From: Flavobacterium sufflavum
Lineage (GTDB): Bacteria; Bacteroidota; Bacteroidia; Flavobacteriales; Flavobacteriaceae
Assembly: GCF_004016525.1 (NCBI RefSeq)
Contig: NZ_SACJ01000003.1
Coordinates: forward strand, 186,001-250,000
Direction of reading: 5' to 3'
DNA: 64,000 nucleotides
Position numbers and translations under genes: made by a program. Under the pieces are notes generated by a model. It did no database searches. It was not told where the DNA came from and saw only the letters and a program-made list of their open reading frames with translations. This document shows, piece after piece, positions 17,133 to 26,494 of this stretch (its first letter is position 1; each line of letters begins with the position of its first letter).

Positions 17133-17834
17133 ATGTATCACAACAATCTAAATATCAAACTTCCGGAAGATACCGAAACTGTAGTTTGGAAATATTTAGA
17201 TTTATCAAAGTTTTTAGATTTATTGCTTTCGCAAAAATTATTCATGTCCCGTTCGGACAAATTTGAAGATCAATACGAAGGCACTTTTAGCGAGCCTACC
17301 TATGAAGAAATCAAGAAACTAGCTATTGACAATCCTGATTTTATCAATTATTACAAAACACATCGGGAAAAAGTAGCCATCAGTAGCTGGCATATTAATG
17401 AATACGAATCTTTTGCGATGTGGCAAATTTTTACCCAAAACAGTGAAGGTCTTGCCATTCAATCTACCATTGGAAGATTACAAAAATCCTTGAATCCTGA
17501 GAATCATTTTAAACAATATATTGGCGAGGTAAACTATATCGACTACAAGAAAGAATACATTCCTTTTGATGATTTATTCTTCCCTTTTCTATTTAAACGA
17601 AAAAGTTTTCAATACGAACGTGAAGTCCGAATTATAACTGACGTTACTGACAGCAAAATAAAACTGAATGATGGCTTAAAAATCAATGTAGACATCAATC
17701 AATTGATTGAAAAAATCTACATTCATCCTAAATCGGAAAACTGGTATAAAAACCTGGTCATCGAATTGGTAAAACAATTAGGATTTGATTTCACGATTGA
17801 AAAATCAGACTTAGAAAGTGACATTCTGATTTAA
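17133..17834 (+). CDS. DUF2971 domain protein
   Basis: A 233-residue cytoplasmic protein of the DUF2971 family. Recognisable features are the early WKYLDLSKFLDLLLSQKLFMSRSDKFEDQYEGTF block, the central VAISSWHINEYESFAMWQIF block and FKRKSFQYEREVRII toward the C-terminus. The conserved Trp, Glu and Arg residues suggest a catalytic pocket, and some relatives occur in defence-type neighbourhoods, but no activity is established. It follows the ABC transporter by 78 bases; a TATCTTTA sequence about 30 bases upstream could be a weak -7 box, so it may have its own promoter. Confidence 0.75.
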   Translation: MYHNNLNIKLPEDTETVVWKYLDLSKFLDLLLSQKLFMSRSDKFEDQYEGTFSEPTYEEIKKLAIDNPDFINYYKTHREKVAISSWHINEYESFAMWQIFTQNSEGLAIQSTIGRLQKSLNPENHFKQYIGEVNYIDYKKEYIPFDDLFFPFLFKRKSFQYEREVRIITDVTDSKIKLNDGLKINVDINQLIEKIYIHPKSENWYKNLVIELVKQLGFDFTIEKSDLESDILI

Positions 17835-17844
17835 ACAAAAAACA

Positions 17845-18567
17845 TTAAATAGGTTCGTAATTTACAACTTCCCAATCTTTAGCCAATAAATTGATGTAAC
17901 CATATTGCACCACATCATTTTTATCAAATTGACCATTTTTATTGGTATCCTCAACGGTTCTAAAATACAAACGATTTTTAGATTCGATTAAATTCCAATC
18001 GATTAACTCCTGAAAATCAGCCGAAATTTTAGTAAAATGCTCACCACTGATTTCACTTAAATACAAGGATTTAATATCACTCGTATCTAATTTTCCATCT
18101 TTATTTGTATCGACATCATACATGGTGTACACTAAAATTTGTTTATTGGTTTTTTCGGCAATTGCCTTTAAATAAGTAACCGTCAAAATCAAAGCAGGCT
18201 TATCAGTTAAGGATTTTATCGAATCAGAATCAATTTTCTGGAACTTTAAATTTTGTAAAAAACCTGTAATTTCATCATCACCCAAATTAGAGACAGTAAA
18301 ACTCAAATCGATTACACTGGAAGAACCATACTTCACTTTTGTCCCTTTCTCATACACTCTTAAATCACCAACAGGATGAATTAAATAGTTTGTCCCTTCC
18401 ATCTGAATTGGTAAATCGGCAATAGAAACCTGAGTCGAATCAACTTTAGTAAGCTGTTTTCCCTTATTAGCAGTATCATAAATCACTTTGGGTTTTTCTA
18501 CTTCTTTTTTGCAACTTCCTAAAAGTAAAATTGCAATATTTATCAAGACTACAGGTACTATTTTCAT
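17845..18567 (-). CDS. Lipoprotein with two EF-hand-like calcium loops
   Basis: A 240-residue exported protein with a lipobox (LLGSC, Cys19) and a charged KKEVEK after the cysteine. Two calcium-binding-type loops are readable: D151-x-D153-x-N155-x-D157-G, and D207-x-N209-x-N211-G with later Asp residues at 215 and 218. Each is followed by an Asp-Ile or Asp-Val pair, as in EF-hand or dockerin-type loops. No enzyme domain is seen. The role is unknown; an envelope protein stabilised by calcium is likely. A TACATTTG -7 box lies at 18599-18592 on the same strand. It is convergent with the DUF2971 gene, 10 bases apart. Confidence 0.7.
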   Translation of the reverse strand: MKIVPVVLINIAILLLGSCKKEVEKPKVIYDTANKGKQLTKVDSTQVSIADLPIQMEGTNYLIHPVGDLRVYEKGTKVKYGSSSVIDLSFTVSNLGDDEITGFLQNLKFQKIDSDSIKSLTDKPALILTVTYLKAIAEKTNKQILVYTMYDVDTNKDGKLDTSDIKSLYLSEISGEHFTKISADFQELIDWNLIESKNRLYFRTVEDTNKNGQFDKNDVVQYGYINLLAKDWEVVNYEPI

Positions 18568-18591
18568 TGGGATACGGTATTAAAATATTTT

Positions 18592-18599
18592 CAAATGTA
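18592..18599 (-). promoter_or_regulatory. -7 element of the lipoprotein gene
   Basis: Minus strand TACATTTG, 25 bases before the ATG at 18567; no TTG at the expected spacing. Confidence 0.5.
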
Positions 18600-18672
18600 A
18601 TGATTTTTAAAAATGCTTTTTAAATTTAAACTTAATTTATGATATAAGAAAACTCCAAAAACTAAAACTTTA

Positions 18673-21156
18673 TTACAATTTAGCATTCAATTTTACATTG
18701 AATATTCTTGTTGTCATATAATTAGGTATGGCATATTCGTTTTTAGAATACACATCACGCACCCAAGTATTGGTAATTGCATTTTGATTATTAAACAAAT
18801 TGAATATTTCTAAGCCTATGGATAATTCTTTAAAATTCCCCAACCAATTCTTTCTGACTTTTGTCGAAGCGGCATCAATTAAAATTTTAGAAAAACCAAT
18901 ATCAACTCGACGATAATCATTCAATCGGTTTTGGTACACATAAGGATCAGAATAAGAAGGAGAACCTCCAGGCAATCCGGTATTGTATACCAAATTCAGA
19001 TACAATTTCATACTTGGAATATTTGGCATATAATCTTGAAACAAAACGCCAAATTTCAGTCGTTGATCTGTTGGTCGGGCAATATACCCCTTATTATTCG
19101 AATTTTCTTCCGTTTTAAGATAACCAAAACTAAACCATGATTCAGTTCCGGGAACAAATTCACCATTCAATCTAAAATCCAATCCTTGCGCATAAGCTTT
19201 TGCATCATTATTTGCTGCATAACGAATTCTAACATTATCAATAGTATAATTATTAACATCCGTAAGCGATTTATAATACAACTCCGAAACCAATTTAAAA
19301 GGACGTTTCCACATTTGGAAACTATATTCATTTCCAAGAACCACTTGGACTGATTGCTGAGCTTTCACGTTTGGCTGAACCGCCCCACTGGCATCTCTGA
19401 GCTCTCTATAAAAAGGCGGTTGGTAATAATATCCTCCAGAAATCCTAAAAATCATCTCTTTTTCCCAATTGGGCTTTAAAGCCAATTGTGCTCTGGGGCT
19501 AAAAACCGTTTGCGAATTAGCCGGAGCATTCGTTCCTGATACTCCCCAATTTTGCATTCTAACACCTGCTGTGTACCAAAGCTGTGCATTTTCCAAATTA
19601 CTTTTAGCATTCCATTGCACAAAAGCCGAAAATCGATTGATGGTATTAAAATTAGTTGCAAATACACTTTGATACGGAGCCAAAGGTCCTGTAAAAGAAG
19701 TATAGGGTTCGTCTTTTTGAGCAAAATTGATTATTGGTGGATTAATAGAAAATCCCGCCGAATCAACAACTTCCCACTCCATTATCCGATCCCGAATAGA
19801 TTCACGGGTGTATTTTACTCCAAATTCTAAATTACTTTTTGCCCAATCATAAAAACCTTTGACTTCAGAATTCAAAATCAAAGCATCTAAATCATTGCGA
19901 GCATGATTCAACTGGGTTCCGATTCCACTGGTATAAGATACATCATCATAAGTTTCTGTTCCAATAGTCGTATCATTCTCCCCTAAACGATATTGTGCCA
20001 AAATATCAAAATGTTCCTGTTCCAAAGTGTGATAAACAGAACCAATAAACTTAAATATAAGCCGATCAGAAGCCTTAAACGTAGTTTTCAAAGCAGCAAA
20101 ATAAGTCTGATACTTATCTTTTTCCTGCCCATCATAAAATACCGTCAATAGCATCGGTTTATCAGCCGTCCCAAATTTTGTCTTTCTTAATAAAGGCTCA
20201 TAATCATACTTATTCTGAGATATATTCCCTAGAAAACTCCATTGCCATTTTGCAGATGCCTGGTAATTGACATTGGTTTGTACATCAACAAAGGAAGGTG
20301 TATAATTCGTTTCTGTATCCTGACTATTCACTAACAAGCTATTATTTCGATAACGAACTCCCGTAACCGCAGTCCATTTTTTATTTTTAGAAACGGCATC
20401 TACAGCAAGGCTTCCACCAAGAAAACTCGCTTCAAAAGCTGCTGCAAATTGAGTAGGATTTCGATACGTAATATCCAAAACAGAAGATAACTTATCGCCA
20501 TACTTAGCCTGAAATCCTCCTGCCGAAAAATTGACATTTTGAACCAAATCAGTATTCGTAAAACTCAAACCTTCCTGTTGCCCGGAACGAATTAAAAAAG
20601 GACGGTAAACTTCTATTTCGTTAACATAAACCAAGTTTTCATCATAATTTCCGCCCCTAACAGAATACTGGGTACTCAATTCATTGTTGGAATTGACTCC
20701 TGCTAAAGTTTTCAATACATTTTCGATTCCGGCATTAGCTCCTGGAGTTTTCTTGATAACATCAGGCGTAATAGTAGTAATTCCCTGAATTTGGCTTTTT
20801 TTGTCTTTTGTAATGATGATTTCCCCCATTTGTTCCTCATGTTCATTCATTACCAAATTCAATTCGTAATCCTCCGAATTTTTCAATAATAAAGAAACCG
20901 TTGATTTTTTGAATGACAAATGACTAAAAACAAGATTTATTTTTTTATTTACAGGAACTTTAATGGCATAAAAACCTTTTGCATTAGATTGGGTTGTATG
21001 TCCTAAAAACGAAATATTAACATTACTTAAAGGCCTATTTTGAGCATCGAGCAGAGTTCCCTTTACTTTAGCTAATTGCGCCAAAGAAGAAAAACTAATC
21101 CAAAACAAAACAAAAACAAAAACAAAAGCTGCTTTACTGATTTTCAAAGTATCCAA
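18673..21156 (-). CDS. TonB-dependent outer membrane receptor
   Basis: An 827-residue outer-membrane transporter. It has a signal peptide (cleavage after about residue 27, SLAQ), a CarboxypepD_reg-like Ig domain (about 28-105, from KVKGTLLDAQNRPLSNVNISFLG), a plug domain (about 120-225, including NVLKTLAGVNSNNELSTQYSVRGGNYDENLVYVN) and a 22-strand-type barrel to the C-terminus. It is not SusC-like, being shorter and lacking a SusD partner. The substrate is unknown. It starts 2 bases after the stop codon of the M23 peptidase gene, so the two form an operon. Confidence 0.88.
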   Translation of the reverse strand: MDTLKISKAAFVFVFVLFWISFSSLAQLAKVKGTLLDAQNRPLSNVNISFLGHTTQSNAKGFYAIKVPVNKKINLVFSHLSFKKSTVSLLLKNSEDYELNLVMNEHEEQMGEIIITKDKKSQIQGITTITPDVIKKTPGANAGIENVLKTLAGVNSNNELSTQYSVRGGNYDENLVYVNEIEVYRPFLIRSGQQEGLSFTNTDLVQNVNFSAGGFQAKYGDKLSSVLDITYRNPTQFAAAFEASFLGGSLAVDAVSKNKKWTAVTGVRYRNNSLLVNSQDTETNYTPSFVDVQTNVNYQASAKWQWSFLGNISQNKYDYEPLLRKTKFGTADKPMLLTVFYDGQEKDKYQTYFAALKTTFKASDRLIFKFIGSVYHTLEQEHFDILAQYRLGENDTTIGTETYDDVSYTSGIGTQLNHARNDLDALILNSEVKGFYDWAKSNLEFGVKYTRESIRDRIMEWEVVDSAGFSINPPIINFAQKDEPYTSFTGPLAPYQSVFATNFNTINRFSAFVQWNAKSNLENAQLWYTAGVRMQNWGVSGTNAPANSQTVFSPRAQLALKPNWEKEMIFRISGGYYYQPPFYRELRDASGAVQPNVKAQQSVQVVLGNEYSFQMWKRPFKLVSELYYKSLTDVNNYTIDNVRIRYAANNDAKAYAQGLDFRLNGEFVPGTESWFSFGYLKTEENSNNKGYIARPTDQRLKFGVLFQDYMPNIPSMKLYLNLVYNTGLPGGSPSYSDPYVYQNRLNDYRRVDIGFSKILIDAASTKVRKNWLGNFKELSIGLEIFNLFNNQNAITNTWVRDVYSKNEYAIPNYMTTRIFNVKLNAKL

Positions 21157-21158
21157 TA

Positions 21159-22853
21159 TTATTTTTGACTTCTAAAAAAATGGGTTTCAAATGTAGTTGC
21201 ATTACCCACCTGGTCTGTCACTACAACTTTTAAATCATTAGCTCCCTCGGCAACAATTCCATCACTAAAATTATGAGTGATTTTTCTAGTTTTAGCATCA
21301 TATTCAAATAAAATCCAATTTCCATTCAAATAACCGTTGTATGATTTTATACCCGAACCACTATCCCTGATAGAAAGTTGGATTGCTTTTTCAGCACTCA
21401 ACCAGCGGCCTTCAATAGGTTTTGCAATAGCAATTATAGGCGAAGTGCTATCCATAGCCAATGTATACTTCCCTAAAGTCCGCACCTTAGTTGTGTAAAG
21501 ATTCCCTTTCGCCGTTGTAGCATTATAACCTAAACTTCCACTGGAACTCAAACTCGCTATATAAACTTTACTTTTTTGCTCTTCGGTATATTTATCACTT
21601 TCTATAGCAATTTCAAAACTGGAATGTACAGGAACGGTATCATCATGAAGTGTTAAAACATTTCCGTTTACGGCAAAATTCATAGCAAAATCATCATAAA
21701 AAGTGCCCACCGGAAAACTGGCAGTCATACTATCTTTTGAAAAAATATTATCTTTTTGGGCTTTAACAAAATAATTAGACGTTATACTTTCTTTCCCTAC
21801 AATTGGACTAGAAGTGTCAAAAGCAATCGGAATATTGACAATTGTAGTATTTCCTGAAAAATCAGCAATCTCAATTCGATACACTAAATTTAAATTAGGA
21901 ACTACATTTACAATTCCGTTATCTGCATCCGTTTTAATAATACTAAAATTAAAAGGAGTAGTCATAAACAGTTTTTGAACTCTTTGAGACGTTTTTTTAT
22001 AACGGGCATAATCAATAAAAGCATTCACATAACGCATTTCATCAAAAGAATAAGTATCGAATTGGTAACCAAAAACAGCTTTCCCATTCAAATAAGACTC
22101 CACTTTATAAACCCCATTTTTACTAAAAGAGACATTATCATAATCATCAGCAGTAATTCCAAAACCAATTTTCCCATTAGCCAAAACCTTATTGGCTAAA
22201 TAAGTGCCATCTTTTTGCAAACTGACATTCAACAACAAAGGTCGCTTTGATTGATTAGCCGTTGTTCCCTCTAACGGATAAACATAAACAGCCGATAACA
22301 ACGGTTTTTTAGTGTCTTGTAAATTTTTATCAAACCCAAATAACATTGGATTAATAATTTTTTCAGTTTTGGTATCCCTGAATTCAAAATGCAAATGCGG
22401 TCCTTCCGAAGAACCTGTATTTCCAGAAAGCGCAATAATTTCACCTTTCTTCACCACTAATTCATTAGCTTTTGGAAACATTTCAATCTCAAAAGCCTGC
22501 TCTTTATAATGCGTTTTTTTGATATATTCTTCAATAGCAGCGGTTGCTGTTTGTAAATGACAATAAACCGTTGTAAATCCGTTAGGATGATTAATATAAA
22601 TGGCTTTTCCGTTTCCAAAAGGAGAAATTTTAATACGCGAAACATAACCATCGGCAGCAGCATGCACTTCTAAGCCTTCTTTTTGTAAGGTTTTAAAATC
22701 AAAACCCGCATGAAAATGATTCGGTCTTAATTCGCCAAAATTCCCTGCCAATTGCATCGGAATGTCTAAAGGAGCCTGGAAATAATCTTTTGGATAAGTG
22801 GTTTGAGCGATAACAGCTCTAGAAATCAATAGAAAAAAAAGGAAAAATCTCAT
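21159..22853 (-). CDS. M23 (LytM) family metallopeptidase
   Basis: An exported zinc peptidase of 564 residues from the preferred start. The signal peptide is MRFFLFFLLISRAVIAQ. The catalytic LytM domain directly follows: NHFHAGFDF gives the first His and Asp ligands and GPHLHFEF gives the second HxH. The C-terminal two thirds look like beta-rich Ig-type modules, for example FDTSSPIVGKE and VVVTDQVGNATTF. M23 enzymes cut peptidoglycan cross-bridges or act as scaffolds. An upstream frame starts at 22937, but a TATCTTAG box lies just before 22862, so the start at 22853 (or ATG 22862, three codons earlier) is favoured. It is first in an operon with the TonB receptor. Confidence 0.85.
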   Translation of the reverse strand: MRFFLFFLLISRAVIAQTTYPKDYFQAPLDIPMQLAGNFGELRPNHFHAGFDFKTLQKEGLEVHAAADGYVSRIKISPFGNGKAIYINHPNGFTTVYCHLQTATAAIEEYIKKTHYKEQAFEIEMFPKANELVVKKGEIIALSGNTGSSEGPHLHFEFRDTKTEKIINPMLFGFDKNLQDTKKPLLSAVYVYPLEGTTANQSKRPLLLNVSLQKDGTYLANKVLANGKIGFGITADDYDNVSFSKNGVYKVESYLNGKAVFGYQFDTYSFDEMRYVNAFIDYARYKKTSQRVQKLFMTTPFNFSIIKTDADNGIVNVVPNLNLVYRIEIADFSGNTTIVNIPIAFDTSSPIVGKESITSNYFVKAQKDNIFSKDSMTASFPVGTFYDDFAMNFAVNGNVLTLHDDTVPVHSSFEIAIESDKYTEEQKSKVYIASLSSSGSLGYNATTAKGNLYTTKVRTLGKYTLAMDSTSPIIAIAKPIEGRWLSAEKAIQLSIRDSGSGIKSYNGYLNGNWILFEYDAKTRKITHNFSDGIVAEGANDLKVVVTDQVGNATTFETHFFRSQK

Positions 22854-22972
22854 GCGTATCATTTTTGCTAAGATAAAAAAACTAATTCGGAATGCTTTAT
22901 AAAAAAAGTTTTTTTGTAACCAATTACAGTACAACATTTTGACTATTTTATAATAAAAAAACCAATAAAATA

Positions 22973-23002
22973 TTGCAATACTAAAAAGTAATACTAAATT
23001 TG
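22973..23002 (+). promoter_or_regulatory. Promoter of the zapA operon
   Basis: TTG (22973-22975), 19 bases, TAAATTTG (22995-23002), 28 bases before the first gene. Same layout as the HU and tRNA promoters. Confidence 0.8.
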
Positions 23003-23030
23003 TAATATTAAGTAATGAATAGGATTTATA

Positions 23031-23321
23031 ATGAGTGTAATTGCAGAAATAATTGATACTCTTGAAAATAAAGTTGGAAAGCTTATTCTAAAACTAAAAA
23101 ATTTAGAAAAAAACAATCAAGATTTAACTATCGAATTAAAGAAATCTGCCCAAATCATACAAAATCAATCTCAAGAGATTGAAGCTTTAAAAGCGCAGTA
23201 TGAGACACTTAAAATTGCCAATTCATTATTAGGCAGTGACGAAAACAAAAGAGATACAAAGCTTAAAATAAATTCATTAATTCGTGAAATTGATTACTGT
23301 ATAGCACAGTTGTCAGATTAG
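23031..23321 (+). CDS. Coiled-coil protein upstream of ZapA
   Basis: A 96-residue, highly charged protein predicted to form one long coiled coil from about residue 5 to 65 (repeated Leu/Ile spacing in TLENKVGKLILKLKNLEKNNQDLTIELKK). A conserved C-terminal INSLIREIDYCIAQL stretch follows. No signal peptide or membrane segment. Its place 8 bases before zapA, with a shared consensus promoter, suggests a cell-division partner of ZapA/FtsZ. That role is inferred from position only. A ZapB-like function could be imagined because of the coiled coil, but no homology is visible. Confidence 0.75.
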   Translation: MSVIAEIIDTLENKVGKLILKLKNLEKNNQDLTIELKKSAQIIQNQSQEIEALKAQYETLKIANSLLGSDENKRDTKLKINSLIREIDYCIAQLSD

Positions 23322-23329
23322 TATAAACA

Positions 23330-23617
23330 ATGGACGAAAAGCTTAAAATTAAAATATCAATTGCTGACCGGGTATATCCGCTAACCGTGGATCCATCTCA
23401 GGAAGAAGGACTTAGAAGTGCTTCTAAAAAAATTGATAGTATGATAAAGCAATTTGAAGAAAACTATGCTGTTCGCGATAAACAAGACGTTTTAGCCATG
23501 TGTGCCTTGCAATTTGCATCGCAGGTAGAGCAAAAACAGATTGACAATGCTATTAATGGAGACGAAACCATCGATAGAATTCAAAAAATTAATGCCATTT
23601 TAGACGAAAATCTTTAA
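23330..23617 (+). CDS. zapA: Cell division protein ZapA
   Basis: A 95-residue FtsZ-associated protein. It opens with KLKIKISIADRVYPLTVDPSQEEGLRSASKKID, the ZapA N-terminal globular domain (beta strands then helix). It ends in a long coiled-coil helix with KQDVLAMCALQFASQVEQKQ. ZapA bundles FtsZ filaments at the division ring. Second gene of the operon started at 22973. It is followed at once by the 6S RNA and then rny, an order kept in flavobacteria; the zapA-6S RNA link is also known in Proteobacteria. Confidence 0.92.
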   Translation: MDEKLKIKISIADRVYPLTVDPSQEEGLRSASKKIDSMIKQFEENYAVRDKQDVLAMCALQFASQVEQKQIDNAINGDETIDRIQKINAILDENL

Positions 23618-23650
23618 AAAAACGACGTTCTTTTAAACAACTAAGATACT

Positions 23651-23815
23651 GCCTACATTAGTTCATATTTGATAAACTCAACACTAACAATTTAGAATGA
23701 GCAAATCATCGTTACTATAGCAAGCCAATTCAGTTTGGAAGCTTGAACAACGAGTTAGCTCAAAACTTGTCTTTTCGAGTTTATACAAACAACTTAATGT
23801 AGGCTTTTTTTTTAT
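23651..23815 (+). ncRNA. ssrS: 6S RNA (6S-Flavo type)
   Basis: The region between zapA and rny folds into a 6S-like rod. The closing helix is GCCTACATTA (23651-23660) with TAATGTAGGC (23795-23804), followed by a T-run (23805-23812). The next helix is ATAAACTC (23672-23679) with GAGTTTAT (23777-23784). A large central bubble follows, then TGAGC (23698-23702) with GCTCA (23758-23762) and an apical CAAGC/GCTTG hairpin. 6S RNA mimics an open promoter and binds RNA polymerase. The size of about 155 nucleotides, the location and the shape match the 6S-Flavo family; I did not run a covariance model. Confidence 0.82.
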
Positions 23816-23835
23816 ATATTAATTTTAAAACAAAC

Positions 23836-25398
23836 ATGGACATATTAACGATTATTATTTCGGGAATCATAGGTGTTGCAGCTGGATTTGGTATTGCTAA
23901 ATTCATAGAAAAAAGCAACATCTCTAACCTTATCAAAAATGCAAAAAAAGAGGCAGCTTCAATCTTGAAAGATGCTAATTTTGAGGCTGAAAACATAAAA
24001 AAAGACAAAATTCTTCAAGCTAAAGAGAAGTTTATCGAATTAAAATCAGAGCACGAACAAGTCATTTTGGCTCGTGATAAAAAAGTCGCTGAAGTAGAAA
24101 AAAGAATCAGAGACAAAGAATCTCAAGTTTCTAACGAATTATCTAAAGCTAAAAAAGTTAACGATGATTTTGAGAAAAAAACTGCCGAATTTGAAGCTAA
24201 AATTGAAGTTTTAGACAAAAAACAAGCTGAAGTAGACAAACTACACAAAAGCCAATTACAACAATTAGAATTAATTTCTGGTTTATCTGCTGAAGAAGCT
24301 AAAGAACAATTAGTAGAAGGCTTAAAAGCTGAAGCCAAAACTAAGGCGATGTCTCATATCCAGGACACTATTGAAGAGGCTAAATTAACAGCACAACAAG
24401 AAGCTAAAAAAATCATCATCAACACTATTCAACGTGTTGGAACTGAAGAAGCAGTGGAGAACTGTGTTTCTGTATTTAACATCGAATCCGATGATGTAAA
24501 AGGTAGAATCATTGGTCGTGAAGGTAGAAACATCAGAGCTTTAGAAGCTGCTACAGGAGTAGAAATTATTGTTGATGACACACCGGAAGCTATTATTCTT
24601 TCTTGTTTTGATCCTGTTAGAAGAGAAATTGCCCGTTTGTCTTTACACAAATTAGTAACTGACGGACGTATTCACCCTGCACGTATCGAAGAAGTGGTTG
24701 CTAAAACAGCTAAACAAATTGACGATGAAATTGTCGAAGTTGGAAAACGTACCGTTATTGACCTAGGAATTCACGGTTTACACCCTGAATTAATTAAAGT
24801 TGTAGGTAGAATGAAATACCGTTCTTCTTACGGACAAAACTTATTGCAACACTCTCGCGAAGTTTCTAAACTTTGTGGTTTGATGGCTGCCGAATTAGGA
24901 CTAAACGTTAAGTTAGCTAAAAGAGCCGGTTTATTACACGATATTGGAAAAGTACCGGATACTGAAAGTGATTTACCTCACGCATTATTAGGAATGCAAT
25001 GGGCTGAGAAATATGGTGAAAAAGAAGAAGTTTGCAACGCAATTGGAGCTCACCACGATGAGATTGAAATGAAATCTTTATTATCTCCTATTATTCAGGT
25101 TTGCGATGCTATTTCCGGAGCTAGACCTGGAGCAAGAAGACAAGTACTAGATTCTTATATTCAACGTTTAAAAGACCTTGAAGAAGTTGCTTACGGATTC
25201 AACGGAGTTAAAAATGCTTATGCAATTCAAGCCGGTAGAGAATTACGTGTAATTGTTGAAAGTGAAAAAGTTTCTGATGATAATGCTGCGACTTTATCTT
25301 TCGAAATTTCGCAAAAAATACAAACTGAAATGACTTATCCTGGTCAGGTGAAAGTTACCGTAATTAGAGAAACAAGAGCAGTAAATATTGCTAAATAA
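23836..25398 (+). CDS. rny: Ribonuclease Y
   Basis: A 520-residue membrane-anchored endoribonuclease that starts mRNA decay. Order of parts: an N-terminal membrane helix (about 3-22), a long charged coiled coil (about 28-200), a KH RNA-binding domain with [20 protein letters not shown] (about 217-236), and an HD phosphohydrolase domain. The HD motif is LLHDIGK (His-Asp pair near 370), with further metal ligands in AHHDEIE and [15 protein letters not shown]. Length and order are standard. It lies downstream of zapA and the 6S RNA and ends at a palindromic repeat that can act as terminator. Confidence 0.95.
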   Translation: MDILTIIISGIIGVAAGFGIAKFIEKSNISNLIKNAKKEAASILKDANFEAENIKKDKILQAKEKFIELKSEHEQVILARDKKVAEVEKRIRDKESQVSNELSKAKKVNDDFEKKTAEFEAKIEVLDKKQAEVDKLHKSQLQQLELISGLSAEEAKEQLVEGLKAEAKTKAMSHIQDTIEEAKLTAQQEAKKIIINTIQRVGTEEAVENCVSVFNIESDDVKGRIIGREGRNIRALEAATGVEIIVDDTPEAIILSCFDPVRREIARLSLHKLVTDGRIHPARIEEVVAKTAKQIDDEIVEVGKRTVIDLGIHGLHPELIKVVGRMKYRSSYGQNLLQHSREVSKLCGLMAAELGLNVKLAKRAGLLHDIGKVPDTESDLPHALLGMQWAEKYGEKEEVCNAIGAHHDEIEMKSLLSPIIQVCDAISGARPGARRQVLDSYIQRLKDLEEVAYGFNGVKNAYAIQAGRELRVIVESEKVSDDNAATLSFEISQKIQTEMTYPGQVKVTVIRETRAVNIAK

Positions 25399-25407
25399 AA
25401 CTATAAA

Positions 25408-25500
25408 TCCCAATCCCGATAGCTATCGGGATTAAACTCCAAATTCCAATAATTATTAATTGGAATTTGGAATTTTTTATTTAATCTCCTAACATTGGAA
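25408..25500. repeat. Palindromic repeat block between rny and xerD
   Basis: AATCCCGATAGCTATCGGGATT (25412-25433 by position) is a perfect palindrome. AAATTCCAAT (25441-25450) pairs with ATTGGAATTT (25459-25468), followed by T-rich DNA, and TTGGAATTTGGAATTT recurs at 25496-25511. It is the same family as 6805-6880, again in a convergent gap, and is likely a bidirectional terminator. Confidence 0.65.
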
Positions 25501-25512
25501 TTTGGAATTTAA

Positions 25513-26415
25513 TTACATGTTTTTTCGAGGATGGCAATTCTCAAGCACTTCTGTTAAAAATTTCCTATCTAAATGTAAATAAACCTCAGTAGTCGTTATC
25601 GATTCATGCCCCAGCATTAATTGAATCGACCGCAAATCGGCACCATTTTCAAGAAGATGCGTTGCAAAAGAATGTCTAAAAGTATGCGGACTTATTTTTT
25701 TTGTCAAACCAATCTTAGAAGCTAAATTACTTATAATGGTAAAAACCATAGCACGGGATAACTGCCCTCCTCTTCGATTTAAAAACAAGGTATCACTAAA
25801 CTCTTTTTTTACCGGAACAGATCCCCTTACATTATCCTTATAAATAAGAATATATCTTTTTGTCGAATTAGCAATAGGCACAAAGCGTTCTTTATTTCCT
25901 TTTCCGGTAATTTTAATAAAGCCCTCATCAAAAAACAAATCGGATATTTTAAGCGATACTAACTCCGAAACCCGAAGACCACAACCGTACAAAGTCTCCA
26001 ACATGGCTCGATTGCGTTCGCCTTCATTCGAAGACAAATCGATAGCAGCGATTAAAGCATCTATTTCTTCAACCGCTAAGGTATCCGGTAATTTTCTGCC
26101 CGTTTTAGGAGCTTCAATCAATTCCATCGGATTATCAACCCGATAATCTTCAAAAATCAAATAACTAAAAAAGCTTTTTAATCCCGAAATAATTCGCGCC
26201 TGAGAACGCGCATTTACCTGACTGGAAATAGCATATATAAACTGCTGAATGGTTTCCTCTCCAATTTTCAATGGAGAAATTTCCATTTTGTGTTCAGCAA
26301 GAAACAAACACAAACGCTCAATATCAAAAGAATAATTAGCAACAGTATTCTTTGACAAACCGCGTTCTATTTTAAGATAGGATTGATAACTTTTTATATA
26401 GGAATTCCAGTTCAT
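25513..26415 (-). CDS. xerD: Tyrosine recombinase XerC/XerD
   Basis: A 300-residue site-specific recombinase. The N-terminal SAM-like DNA-binding domain spans about 1-105 and the catalytic domain the rest. All active-site residues are present: Arg148 (CGLRVSE), Lys172 (GKGNKERF), His244 and Arg247 (HTFRH), His270 (LGHESI) and the nucleophile Tyr279 (VYLHLD). Length and wording are those of the housekeeping chromosome-dimer resolvase acting at dif with the FtsK system, not of an island integrase. It stands alone with rny converging on it. It is not near the tRNA-bounded island. Confidence 0.9.
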   Translation of the reverse strand: MNWNSYIKSYQSYLKIERGLSKNTVANYSFDIERLCLFLAEHKMEISPLKIGEETIQQFIYAISSQVNARSQARIISGLKSFFSYLIFEDYRVDNPMELIEAPKTGRKLPDTLAVEEIDALIAAIDLSSNEGERNRAMLETLYGCGLRVSELVSLKISDLFFDEGFIKITGKGNKERFVPIANSTKRYILIYKDNVRGSVPVKKEFSDTLFLNRRGGQLSRAMVFTIISNLASKIGLTKKISPHTFRHSFATHLLENGADLRSIQLMLGHESITTTEVYLHLDRKFLTEVLENCHPRKNM

Positions 26416-26448
26416 ATTACAAATAAACGACTTTTATAAACATAAAAA

Positions 26449-26472
26449 AACCTCTTCCTTTCGGAAGAGGTT
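26449..26472 (-). terminator. Terminator of the 156-residue barrel gene
   Basis: Minus strand AACCTCTTCC-GAAA-GGAAGAGGTT then TTTTT, a perfect 10-base stem 22 bases past the stop codon at 26495. Confidence 0.9.
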
Positions 26473-26494
26473 CTTGTAAAAAAATTCTTTTTTT

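Noticed and set aside
19469..19830. Several ORFs opposite the TonB receptor gene
   Set aside because: They are shadows of the receptor's coding frame, with no start signals or recognisable domains.
25513..26415. XerD-type recombinase as the island integrase
   Set aside because: It lies 12 kb outside the island, has the housekeeping XerC/D length and motifs, and is not next to a tRNA.
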